Shown one piece after another: positions 23,128 through 34,238 of a DNA stretch of 64,000 nucleotides. Location: positions 219,820,746-219,884,745 of the forward strand of contig CM073590.1 of the NCBI GenBank assembly GCA_037074705.1, read 5' to 3'. This DNA comes from Zhengitettix transpicula. Lineage: Eukaryota > Arthropoda > Insecta > Orthoptera > Tetrigidae. The notes below the pieces were generated by a model. It had not been told where the DNA came from. It saw only the letters and a list, made by a program, of their open reading frames with translations, and searched no databases. Numbering within the stretch: the first letter of the stretch is position 1; each line of letters opens with the position of its first letter. Position numbers and translations under genes: made by a program.

Positions 23128-24090
23128 TCAACATGTTTATCTTTCCTATCTAACTGTGTTATTTAATTTGACCTTATCTCCCTTTTTAAAGTAATTAAAT
23201 TAATTGGTATTGAAAGGAAAGACAGAAAGCAAGTGACTTGCCTGAAATTGATGTTGCCATGCTAGACAAGACGACGTTCTCCTACACACAATTATCTGCC
23301 TTTCTCTAGTTTTTCTACACAACCACCGTCACTAATTAGCACACACAAAAAATTGTTCCTGAATGTAAATTACCTCCAGCATTACACTGTCAATGTTTGG
23401 CAACTAAAGTGGTAATTTAATAAAATGTAATTGGAATGTCTTCTTCATCCTTCATGACAACAATATCAAGTAATATAAATACCAACTATTATTTTTAATG
23501 TCCCCTGAAAAAACACATATGAAAGGCCATCACAATTAAGGCAGACTGTATCCTGGGAGAATTGGCCAAGAATAATTGTAATGCTTGAAAAGGCACCAGC
23601 TTCAATATATTTTCAATGCACACAAAATTGGAAAAATGTAAGATAAGAAAAAAAATCAATATAAATGCTAGTTTTCAAATCAAATCATCAATTACATGAT
23701 GTGATTCATGGTATTTAGAACAGCATTCATATATATGTGTACTATACCTCAATTTATTGGACCACTCAATTAAATGTGAATGACATGATATAATATTTAT
23801 AATACACTATGATACAGGTTATTTCAGTCATTTCTACCAACCAAACCAACACACATAAACTTATTACTATTACATTAAACATTCAAAATTGCTGCACTTC
23901 CTTTTAATTAACAAATTTATTACAGAGGAAGGACATTTAGAAACAGATATATTTTAATGTGTGAACGGTGTATGCCAGTACATAACTTTTCATTCTCTCA
24001 ACTCGGCAGTTTATTATTTTGTCAAATAAATTAGGATTATAAAAATACTGTAAAAATATATAAACTTCTTTTTCACAAAGTACATAGCCA
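23128..24090. other. Intergenic A+T-rich DNA downstream of the TAF6-like gene
   Basis: A short partial match to the Rep-D palindrome edge (GCCTGAAATTGATGTTGCC, about 23240) is the only structure noticed. Confidence 0.4.
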
Positions 24091-24091
24091 C

Positions 24092-24097
24092 TTTATT
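24092..24097 (-). terminator. Poly(A) signal of the TAF6-like gene
   Basis: Minus-strand AATAAA lies 20 nt beyond the TAG stop at 24118-24120. This supports the terminal exon and implies a very short 3' UTR. Confidence 0.7.
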
Positions 24098-24117
24098 AAT
24101 ACTGTAAACAAATATAA

Positions 24118-24194
24118 CTATGAGTCATGTGTTTGATCATCCATTGTTAGTATCTCTTCCTTTGGTTTTAATTCATCCATTGAAGTGGGGGATC
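24118..24194 (-). CDS. TAF6-like gene, terminal coding exon
   Basis: Acceptor TTTTATTTCAG, then the codons for SPTSMDELKPKEEILTMDDQ and THDS followed by TAG. The AATAAA poly(A) signal follows within 30 nt. Confidence 0.75.
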
Positions 24195-27100
24195 CTGAAA
24201 TAAAATAACAGTATGTTAAGAAATAGCTTAATTTATTAATGCAACTAAAGTTATTGTTTTAATTTGTTATACATAATAATTAATGTTATACATCAGAAAA
24301 CACAATTATTTAATTGACAAAACATAGCTACTAGCAAATGTGTTTGAACATCTGGAGAAATTTATACACGTTTTTATTCTTTCAAATATTGAAGTAATTT
24401 TTCCTTAAATTCAATTACATAATTGTTTACTATTTCTTATGTTATTACTAAGTCTATTATATAAATCTAGTCCTTTGCCAAAAATTGAGATTTTATTACT
24501 AGTTTTATTTCTATATCCAATATAAAATTCTTTTGTACTTCTAGTTTGATAATTATGCATATCACTATGTTTAATTGTTAAATCTGGCAGGTATTTCGGC
24601 ACATACTATTTTCCAATTTGTAAATAAATATCATGCATCGCACGATATACTATCTCTTACACTGACGAAATCTGTCTTTCTGCACTTTTACAATTTCAGA
24701 ATACCTATTAGCTTTCAATATATGTCTCATGGCTCTATTTACAACAATTTGCAGCCTGTACAGATCTCCTTGAAAAACTGCAGTAACTTAAGTGAGTCTT
24801 AATGAATGTATAATATATTAATAACTTGCTCCTACAAGATAGTACAATTCCTAATCTACAGAGAATGCCTACTTTCTTTCCTAATTTTTTAATAAATAGT
24901 TTATATATTCATAAAATTTATTTTCTCCAGCTCTCATAAATAGGCTTTAATTGGATTAAGTAGCAGAATGTGGGTACTGCATGATGAAGAAGCAGGGTTT
25001 CTGGTGGTCTTCAGCTTTCAGAATATACCAGTACTTTAATTTCGAATTATTCAAATTTTCGACAAATTCAGCACATTGCTATTAAAATATTATGGTTATT
25101 AATTCTCATGTCACAGAATAAAAGTAGTGGGGTTTGAATATTATTAAGTAAATAATCATGATTTCTTCTTTAATAAAGTAGAAGAAAGTAAAATAGGTAA
25201 ATGGTAGAAGAAATCTGAAATATGACAAACAATTCTTAAATTTTCTAATAAAGTTACTTTATAAATCTTATTCAGCATACACACCTTTAATTGTCAGTTC
25301 CAGTTCGTTTTCGGGCTTCTCTTGTGATGAATCACATTCATCAGGTAGCCTCCATGAACCTAAAATGTTTTAATTAAAAATTATAATAATCTGGCTTCTT
25401 TTAAATTAAATGTTAAAAACTCCAGCCACCCAAAATATTTTTTACCACAATGAGTGCACAAACAACACTTTTGAAATATGTTAATCTATTTTTTCTCATA
25501 ATAAATTAAAATAAATTTAATTTAATTGTAATAAGAAAGATATCCAAATACAAACAAAATAAGTAATCATATAAAAACTACACAATGGTTCTGTGAACTA
25601 AAAGGATCCTTGTCCTTTTCTTCAGGTGCTAACAAGAGCCTAGAGTGACAAAACTGTACTTGTCAGTTGACAAAACTCAAAAGCTTTTATCTTTATTATT
25701 ACAATTAAATTAAATCAATTATAATTTATTATGAGAAAACTTAGAAAGAGCCTGGAGCGACACAATTGCACTTGTCAACTGACAAGTGCAATTGTGTCAC
25801 TCTAGGCTCTTCTTAGCATCTAAAGAAAGGGACAAGGACCCCAGAAACATTGTGTATTATTTATATTATCACTTATTTTGTCTGTATTTGACTATCTTTC
25901 TTGTTATTAATTTTTCATTCAGATGTAAATTTTTTCATTTACTTTCATTGTAATTGTACATCTGAAGAGGTCCCTATCAGTGATAAAAATGGGATTGTTA
26001 AATACTATGTTTTAAATTTGATGATAATTTTTTATGATTTTAACAGGCTGGTGTTTTTAACATTTGTTTTAATTAACACACATTTGGTTTTGGTTGATAG
26101 TGCAACAGATCAAACATAATTAATTAAGATTCAAAATAAACAATATTAAAAATAATGTGAGCAACAAATGCAAATAAAAAAACTTTTTTTAAAAAAAAAA
26201 AAAGAGAATGAGCTGATTGTGGAATAAAAATAATTTTTTATGGTTTGCCTCTAAATTTATGTTTTAATTGTACAGCAGTCTCCAATTGTTGAGTTTTGAG
26301 TTAATGAAGGAACACAGAAAAAGTCAAAAGAACTGGTAATACAACCACTGAATTGAAGCTTTGCTTAAGACCTATCATTCTTGTTCTTATAATTGTTGGT
26401 TTTTAAAAGGCACTCTTTTTTAGTTTGCAATAACTTCTGAACCATTATAATATTTATTTATGTCTACATTAATGTATATGAATAAACCTTTAGATATCTC
26501 AATTTTGTTAAAATGAAAAATTTACGTCTGATTGAAAATAATGCATAAGAAAGATAGCCAATTCAGACAAAAAAGTGATAATATAAATACCACACGTTTC
26601 TGGGATCCTTGTCCCTTTCATCAGGTGTGAGGAAGGGCCAAGACTGACACAACTGCACTTGTCACTTGTCACAAAACTCAAAAGTCATATACTACATTAT
26701 CACTTTTTGTCTGAATTGGCTATCTTTCTTATTCATCTCAATTTTGTCTTGTAAGAATTACCATGCTGGTAGTTTCTCCTTAATGCAAAACATTATTAAA
26801 TCACTGCTCAATGGGGAAATTTGAAAGTGAAGTAAATGAAAGCAAATGTCCCTGTACAATGACTAAAACGAAAGTGTAAAATTTTTCTGATGATAGCTGG
26901 TCAACCATATGAAATAATATATTATTTTATAACATATACATATGATTCAATTAATACATTAATAAACATTAATATGGCTTAATATGAGAAACAATTGCAC
27001 TGAAAATAATTTAAATACAGCAGGACATTTTGATGCTACTTTAGAAAGTTTGAGTAAAAGAAAACATTCAAATGTACAGCTATATTTAAATTACTTCCAG

Positions 27101-29393
27101 TGTTTGTGTTTCTAATATTAACTTTGTATAGGAAGTAATGTCATGGTAATTTTTATTAATATACTTTAACAAGGGTTTACACATGAGAAGCCAAAGAGAG
27201 CTACAATCAATTTTTTATATTTAACAAAAAGCTAAACAAAGATTGACAAATTCAAAATTTTTTATTTAATGTAATTGCATATGTTTACAAGTCACATATA
27301 ACAACCTAAGATCACATATAAAAAATATTATTATCGAAAAGAAAATAATTATTTCATAATTTTAGTAATAAATTCAAATAAGTGTATCATAAAATCAAAT
27401 ATAACAAAAATATATAATAAAAATATGTTTATTAATATGTAGTATAATAATATCTAACGACAATCTTTGACACATGCATAATACAAATGATTGAGGTAAA
27501 AAATTAAAACTAATATTTTAATGGCAGCTGCACATGGTGTAATGAAAAGCCACATGCGACTCCCAGAGCTACGAAGTATAGTAAGAGATACTAAATTAAA
27601 GTACAGTAGACTATGGTCTTCTGGAACATGGAATTTCTTAGTCTACTTATAAATATGTGGATAGTAATTTAAAAGTTTAAAAAAATATATAAGCATGCTG
27701 TATTATTCCTTTACTTGAAAATTAGTCCAGAAATACTGCTATGTAGGTCTTTACTGCCAAAGATAATGGTTTAGTGTTTTTATTGTAAATAAATTTACAT
27801 AAATAATACAGTTGAATGTTAGAAAAAATGTCTGTCGGTAACATATGGTGTGTTGTGATCAATGAGTGTATATAAACAAATGGTGAAACAGGTTATACAT
27901 ATAGCCTATTAATAAGACAGGTTATATAAAAGACAGTTTTAAACTTGTTTAATAAATTAATATTATGTTTTTAATAATGAAAGATTTTTCTAAATAATCA
28001 TTATATTGTATACTGACAAGTGCAGTTTTAAGAAGAGCAAGTTAACTCAAAAATTATAGCAAATTTACAAAGTGGAAGACCACAACTTTCAAAAATCTGA
28101 GTGATAGTATTTGTCAAAATAGTTTCAATATGAACATATTTTTCCTATAAGTGAGTAATAAATAAATTCTTTAGGAAAGTCTTCCAATGATGAATTATTC
28201 AAATTCATAAAAAAAACAGGACAAATTCATGCTAAGTCTCTAAATTTACTAACCAAACTTAGTTGATTACATGTTTATGATCAAGTTTAGTATACATTAC
28301 TAATAAATATATTTTATATTTCTTGACTTATGTTAGAAAATAAGTAAAAAGCAAATGAGTCTATCAATATGCTAAGAAATTTAGATCTGATGATTGAACA
28401 CTTAAAAATTAAACAAACAGGTAAAATTGATATTTTAATTAATTAATTTCACCACGTAAACCAATATTACCTGTAATATATGGCACATGTTGAATTATTG
28501 GAGTCTCCTCAAATGCGATTTCTTCTAAGTTTAGTTCCTGGTCATCCAGAAAGTAGAGGTCAGTTCCATCAATAGGAATAAAGGTAGGATTTTCATTCTG
28601 ATGCCCATATGGACAAAAAATATCTGCCCACTGAAGTACTTCACTTACATGCTCTGGTAATAGTTTAGTACATTTACTTTGACGAAGGTGTATGCTACAT
28701 CTCTATAAAAGAAAGAGCCAAATACAAGAAAGTGTATAGTGACCAAATAAGCCAAACAGCTAAAAGTTATGTAATTTCATTTTCTTAAAAGCTCCAAAAT
28801 TGTACTATTTATAACATTTGAACATTACATTTTACAATGTTACAATGTAAATATTAACTAATCAGTATTATTACTTGAACAGGCCAATATTTGCAGTATG
28901 GAAAAGGTTGTGACTTATATGAAAATCAAAGTAAGAAATCTCTGACCATTTTCAAGTACATTTGTCAAATAAATATTTTGTGATAACTGATAATTGTGGA
29001 GATATAGCCAATTAAAATGTTTATGCAGTTTTCTGTATAAAATATATTAAGTTAATTGTTTTTTCAATAGGATATTGTATTAAAAAATCGAGCTTAAGTC
29101 AGTTAGAAGTTGAACTCAAAATAATTTTTTTCCACAAGCATACAGACTAATAATTGAACTTTTTATAATTAAATAAATTTAATACATACATGAACAATTT
29201 CTCGTAACCTGTATGACACTTCTTGAGATAGAACTCTTGAAATGTCTTCATGTAATTCAGTAAACCCACATGATTCTGCCTTCAATATTATTGATTGGGG
29301 AGCTATTTGAGCATATTTTCGTCCCTCCAGTGGCTTCTTTTCTACTTTCTTTTTTCTCGAGTATGATTTCAAAACTTTCCCCTTTAAACTCAT
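24118..29393 (-). CDS. TAF6/TAF6L-like histone-fold protein, four coding exons
   Basis: Exons 29190-29393, 28471-28702, 25285-25359 and 24118-24194 join to about 195 codons with phases 0, 1, 1 and a TAG stop. Every intron has GT/AG ends. Residues about 27-97 form a TAF6-type histone fold: YAQIAPQSIILKAESCGF, then SQEVSYRLREIVH, then the basic SKCTKLLPEHVSEVLQWADI. After it comes PYGH (about 99-102) and the acidic segment LYFLDDQELNL (about 117-127), matching the conserved order in TAF6 and TAF6L. Family members pair with TAF9 in TFIID or SAGA in the nucleus. The LQWADI...YGH wording is closer in my memory to TAF6L/SAGA-type forms. The HEAT-repeat domain of full TAF6/TAF6L is absent; the last 48 residues are acidic and unrecognised. 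This may be a short paralogue, an alternative ending, or missed exons. A splice acceptor at 29407 implies a 5' UTR exon upstream. Confidence 0.85.
24410..24805 (-). mobile_element. LINE C-terminal RT remnant in the last intron
   Basis: Minus-strand pieces in shifting frames: LQIVVNRAMRHILKANRYS (about 24690-24760), a SVRDSIS-like segment (about 24640), then PKYLPDLTIKHSDMHNYQTR and GLDLYNRLSNNIRNSK (24420-24600). This is the usual C-terminal tail of a Jockey/CR1-group reverse transcriptase. It is in the same orientation as the host gene and is dead. Confidence 0.8.
25285..25359 (-). CDS. TAF6-like gene, third coding exon
   Basis: 75 bp between acceptor CATTTTAG and donor GTGTGT. It encodes SWRLPDECDSSQEKPENELE and continues to TIK, acidic and glutamate-rich. 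Its phase joins the exons on both sides without a shift. Confidence 0.75.
25531..25683 (-). mobile_element. Rep-B foldback, intronic half copy
   Basis: AAGAAAGATATCCAAATACA leads through AAGTAATCATATAAAAACTA to the diverged hammerhead-like core (CTGAAGA on the minus strand at about 25621) and AGAGCCTAGAGTGACA. It is one arm of the family; the adjacent copy supplies an opposite arm. Confidence 0.75.
25745..25925 (+). mobile_element. Rep-B foldback, intronic copy with central palindrome
   Basis: The 64-bp segment 25747-25810 is an almost perfect palindrome (AGAGCCTGGAGCGACACAAT against ATTGTGTCACTCTAGGCTCT). Then come AAAGGGACAAGGACCCCAGA and AACATTGTGTATTATTTATA, ending in CTATCTTTCTTGTTATTAA. 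The family core CTGATGA has decayed to CTAAAGA in this copy. Confidence 0.8.
26510..26742 (-). mobile_element. Rep-B foldback, intronic copy with best-preserved core
   Basis: Outer arms AAGAAAGATAGCCAATTCAG and CTGAATTGGCTATCTTTCTT are exact reverse complements. On the minus strand CTGATGA (26618-26624), a hairpin with stem GGGA/TCCC, and GAAACGTG (26593-26600) form a hammerhead-like core. The left side extends through ATGAAAAATTTACGTC, which recurs in other copies. Total span is about 200-230 bp. Confidence 0.85.
26743..28470. other. A+T-rich intron sequence
   Basis: The rest of the intron between the second and third coding exons. I looked for further HEAT-domain exons on the minus strand and found none. 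Confidence 0.5.
28471..28702 (-). CDS. TAF6-like gene, second coding exon
   Basis: Bounded by acceptor TTCTTTTATAG and donor GTAATA. It carries the end of the histone fold and the conserved LYFLDDQELNL segment. It starts in phase 0 and ends with one base of a glycine codon completed by the next exon. No open frame exposes it in isolation because it lacks an ATG. Confidence 0.85.
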
Positions 29394-29406
29394 ATTTAAA
29401 TTATTC
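29190..29406 (-). CDS. TAF6-like gene, first coding exon
   Basis: An acceptor (ATGTTTTCCAG) precedes position 29406. The ATG at 29391-29393 follows 13 nt of 5' UTR, and the exon ends IVH before the donor GTATGT at 29189. It encodes a lysine-rich N-terminus and the first two helices of the histone fold. Confidence 0.85.
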
Positions 29407-31300
29407 TGGAAAACATATTGACTGTTATGAACAATGAAAAGAATGGATGAATAATACATTACCAACAAACCATCAACATCATTAATATACTTATTCCAAA
29501 AATATAAAAACCACAAAAAAAAACAGTATTATTTTAAGTAAATATTGTATATGAACAGAAAACATTGAAATTTTAGTTGACAATAATTGTTCTTGTTTCT
29601 AAATTTACTTGGGCAACGGTTCACTGAACATTGATAATCAATGCTCTGTTTAAAAATTGTTTTGTAACAATACTTTCTATTTCGTTTCGTCTGATTATAA
29701 CAACTGATGTCTAGTAGTACGGCTTTGCCTGAGTCAAAATGAATATATTGTTTCGTAATTAAATCCAAAAGTGCAAACGCCCACAGTTTATTATATTAAA
29801 GCACTAAACATTAATGCATTTTTCACAATAATTTAACAAAACGCTCAAAACCTTCAATGATGATTCGTTAAATGTAATTTTTATGGAATCTCAAGGAAAT
29901 TACATTCAAACTGATAGATACATAAGTAAGAACTGAGAAAGCATTATTATAAAAGCTAACATTCAATAATTTGTTATATTACGAATTTCTCTTGACAATA
30001 CATCAATCCATTGTCCAATTATTTAGCATAGTGTACATTGATTTACAAACCTAGTAAAAAGTTTCGTGAAAAACAGAAACTGTTTAGACAGCATTTCTCA
30101 ATGTTATAGGTAAATTAATACGGTTTTATTTCCATTCCTTAACACATGTAGTTTTTAATTCTACTGTTTATATTTACAAAATCTACAAGAGTGCCAACAC
30201 ACAACCGATAAAGTTTACATTTATAAAGACATTACAGTGTATGTGAACCCTACCGAGAGAAAAAGACAAATTATTTTATTATTGTTTTCTTCGTATAAAT
30301 ATAACTGATTATTTCTGGGATATTTTAATAAATACGTTTCATAATTTAATTTTTAAGAACTTGTCTAAACTGATTCTACAAAAAAGCGGCTGACATAACA
30401 GCTGACTAGTGAATCACTACAGCTGATATTATTGTTCTGAAGAAACATTGTTTTAATCCGTATATGTTTTCCTTAAATTAATTAAAATTTTCAATTATAT
30501 GCAAATAACCATTATTCGTATTATGTGGCTACAGGTTTTTCTAATAGGCAAAACCTGTACATCTAATGAGTTTTTGACATATTCTCAGTATCCCAATCGT
30601 GCAAACAAATTTGCTGTCATCAAGTTTTAAGTAGGAAATTATGTATGTCACCTCATCTATTTCTAATATTCCCTTCAAATGCCTTATATGTTACACAATT
30701 TCAATAATTAAACTCCAATAACTAATTATTCTATTACTAATTTCATTTTCCCTAGTCTTCACCTATATGACTTATGTCTAATGTATTTGTATAATTAGCT
30801 TTTAGGGCACAGAGGAACAATTTATTGTTCATGTTACATATTTGCAGTCAAGATGAACCTTTTGCCAATTTCTCGAATCAGAAATATAGGAATTCAGAAC
30901 AGAATACAATTATATATATATTGATATTCTGTTCAACATTCAGAATTATTGACTATGACTGAAGGATAAGATAAAAGGAAATAAACACTCATCATAAAAT
31001 AGAGTAGGAATTTTGAAAGTGTGAATATAAACTAGTAAAATTACTAGAATAAGGTGGAGCAAGATGCAGATAAAATTAATAACGTTATCAACCAAAGAAC
31101 TTATGAGAACAATTTTTATAAATAATGTAGAATGTATTTGTCTTACCATAAATTTAAAAAAGAAAGTAACTGACAATTTGCTACTCTAATGATTCATTTC
31201 CTTTTTTAATAGTTTGTTCACAAATATGTAGATCATATTCATCAAACATATCTTCAATCTGAATATTTTTGTACTTCCCAAATTAATCCTAAACATTTAC

Positions 31301-31303
<3 letters not shown>
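29407..31303. other. Region upstream of the TAF6-like gene, no exon identified
   Basis: The promoter and 5' UTR exon of the gene probably lie here, but I cannot place them. The frame at 29529-29768 is A+T-driven and unrecognised. A small inverted repeat (ACAGAATA / TATTCTGT) occurs near 30898-30934. Confidence 0.35.

Positions 31304-31340
<37 letters not shown>
31304..31340. repeat. (AT)n microsatellite
   Basis: AT dinucleotide tract. Confidence 0.95.
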
Positions 31341-31346
<6 letters not shown>

Positions 31347-31884
31347 ATAGTTCAACACTATTGGTAGAAGACGATGGCAGTGGTCATCATTGAAACATTG
31401 CAAATACAATTGTTTACTCGGTTAGAAGCTCAAGAAGACTTTATTCATACTCTACGCCAAGAAAAATTACATTCTTCATTGAATCAAAAGTATTTTAAAC
31501 TGTATTTTTAATTACTTTAAACAAGTAGGAAGAACCAGTTGATTAATAAATATAAAATTAAAATTAAATTCCCCAATTTAGTAATTTATACAAATTGTGA
31601 GCAGGTAAAATTAATAAGAATTCATAATGAATCACTAAGGCAATATTAAGTTAACTATTATCCCAATAAGAGAAATGCAGCTAACATTTATTTTTAATTT
31701 TATGGAACATAATATAGGAAAAAATTAACAAAGAAAAATAATAAAACTATCATCATAAGATAAAAGTTTAGATGTTTTATAGATATGGAAGAGAGCGATA
31801 GAGAGATTTTCTGGCTTAATTTAAATATGAAAGTGCATGTAAAACTCTCATGAGTCTAAGGCCTCTTTTTATTGAAAGTAGGAC

Positions 31885-31965
31885 TCAATATCATTGCTGA
31901 GGAAGGGGGTTTAAGCCCTTGAAAACTATACATGTTATTGCTTCCTAACATGGCGTCACCAAATT
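31885..31965 (+). mobile_element. Rep-D fragment with hammerhead-like motif
   Basis: CTGAGGA (31897-31903) is followed by a hairpin with stem AGGGG/CCCTT (one G-T wobble) and GAAAAC (31921-31926), then TTATTGCTTCCTAACATGGC, the Rep-D tail word. Stem III is decayed. The minus-strand 72-codon frame over this segment is an accident of the repeat. Confidence 0.5.
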
Positions 31966-34139
31966 TTCTATCCAATTTAATTAATTTGACAATGCCATAT
32001 AACCAATACTTGTGAAGCATTCTAATGACAAAGTACTCATCCTCTGATTGAGCTAATTCTTGAACCACATCCATCTCATGGATATAAATCTTTCATCTCA
32101 GGAGTTATAATATAGTTTTCATTTGGTAAAAGATGTGTATATTATGCCCTGATTTTTCTGATTTATTTTCTCTTTGTTCTGCAATCACATTCAGGAGAAA
32201 TTGTATATGCTTGGGGTATGCAGCACAACCACTTCATCTTCTGTCTTTTTATTTAATGATTCACTAACCTTTCACTTGGTTACAATAGAAACATTTCTCC
32301 AACATTAAAAACTTTATTCAAGACACATGATCGTGCATTGTGGTGTACTACAGAGCTCCTAAACTAGAATTATCTTTACCATATATTTGAACTGTGAAGA
32401 TATAGTAAGAAAATTTTATTAACACACCTATTTATATAAAAAGTATGAATATTGTTGTGTATGTCTCTTTTATAAGACTTGTTAATATATCATATAAAAT
32501 ATATATTTGAAAATGGTATATATCTCGATACCTTTAAACTATCATTGGTTGACAATGCAAAATTTATGAAGAAGGACTGGTTACTATAGTCAACAAGTTG
32601 TATTTATCATTATTTTATTGTAATTAATTAAATTATTAATTGATTATTTATTCATTTTATCTTATTAATTTATTTTACAATTTTAATTTGCATATTTAAT
32701 GAAAAATTATAACAATATAATTATTATGACTGACATGGTTTCTTTCTAGATACTGGTATGGTATATGGTACAAATTTCTGTAATATTCATATTTCAAAAT
32801 GCTTATCTGTTATACATAGTATGATGCTGACTGTTATCCATGTTCTGTGGTGACTGCAAGCATTTTCCTGGCTACTACTGTTTACAGGTCCTGACCAAAA
32901 TGCTCTGATTGTTTCACTGAGCACATCTCTCCTTGAATACCAGACACCTTCTATTTACCTGAACTTGATTAGTAACAATTCTCTGTTCTCATAAATAAAC
33001 TTTCTTTTTCTCCCCACTGTGGAAGCTAACTTCTTCTTCTTCACCATAAATAAACAACTCAATGTCATTTAAACTTTGGCCAAGAAAATAACAGTAATAC
33101 AACAATGCAACACATTATGCACAAACATTTGTTTACTGATTACTGTCAGTAAATTCTGTAGGTGTGTGAAAGCAGCTGTTCCTGAGGAATGATGTAGCTG
33201 AACTCAAATATTTTTCTTGACAGTGTTTTATGTTCTTGGAATAGTTGTTACAGTTCTTACTATACCCTAACAATTGAACTGCTATAAAAATAATTCTGAA
33301 TATTTTTCTTAGAGTCCATAATATATCTTCCTATTCCCACACTCCACATCCTGTGATGTTTTCTGGTAATTTATTTCAACTAGCAAATATTGTTTGACTT
33401 GGTATCAATATAAGTGTAAAAATCGTAAAACAATACTAATACTTGAACGATTGATCTTACAGATTGGCAACTGTTGGTCCGGTCAGGCTAAAGACAGAAT
33501 GAACCATCATTTGTAATATAGACTATACTTAATTTTTCTGATTTATCAGCTATTTTATTTACTTAATTGTAAGTTTAGCATATTTCAAATGTTGATTTAT
33601 TTACTCATAACTTTATGCCTTAGTGTCTCCAAAAATTTATTGTGATATTTGAGGATTCACATCCATATTGCACTCAATAGATCAATTCATGTTGGGGGCA
33701 CTTTAGAGACGAGATAATATCAGCTGGGGATGGTGATTGCTAAGTACTTTTAATTTTCCAACAGAGGGAAAGAGAAACAATAGCTACAGGTACTGGATCA
33801 CTGAATTTAGATTAATCCAACAGACTTGAGTATGTCTACTTGATGACCAATACTCTTTACTTCAGTGCCAATTAACCCTCAAAATACTTAATAATATGTT
33901 TCCATGAAGTCATTAATAAACTGCAAAACATTAATGTTTTTAGGGTTGTGTGTCATAGTTAACAACCAACACATGTAAATTTGTGTAAAAATTCATATAA
34001 TTGATATGGATACAAAGAAGATGGGAATTAACTGGCTTACCTGGAAATGAAGCTGGTTTAGCAAATTTGGCAGAATATGGAATTCGATATTTGAGAGGTA
34101 TTGTGCTCCTCATATGGGAGACCAAAATGGTCGACCATA
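31966..34139. other. No recognisable gene
   Basis: A+T-rich DNA. A short partial match to the Rep-D edge (TTGGTCCGGTCAGGC, about 33475) is the only structure noticed. Confidence 0.4.
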
Positions 34140-34238
34140 AAATTTCTGTAGGAGGAGGCTTCTTCCTCCAAAAATTTGGAATGTTTCTTCCTGTCTTGGC
34201 AACACCTGTCCTCAGTTTCAGGTACGCTAAAAATTCTG
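34140..34238 (+). mobile_element. Rep-D fragment
   Basis: CTGTAGGA, a hairpin with a perfect GGAGG/CCTCC stem (34154-34158 / 34165-34169), then AAAAATTTGGAATGTTTCTT and CCTGTCTTGGCAACACC. Word order matches the fragment at 22.8 kb. The 113-codon plus-strand frame over it is therefore repeat-derived. Confidence 0.5.

Noticed and set aside
26743..28470. Additional HEAT-domain exons of the TAF6-like gene in its large intron
   Set aside because: I scanned the minus strand for acceptor-open frame-donor combinations with coherent coding and saw none. The phases of the called exons already join without a gap.
31856..32074. 72-codon minus-strand frame with plausible-looking composition
   Set aside because: Its second half is the reverse complement of the Rep-D tail and hammerhead-like hairpin, so the frame is repeat-derived.
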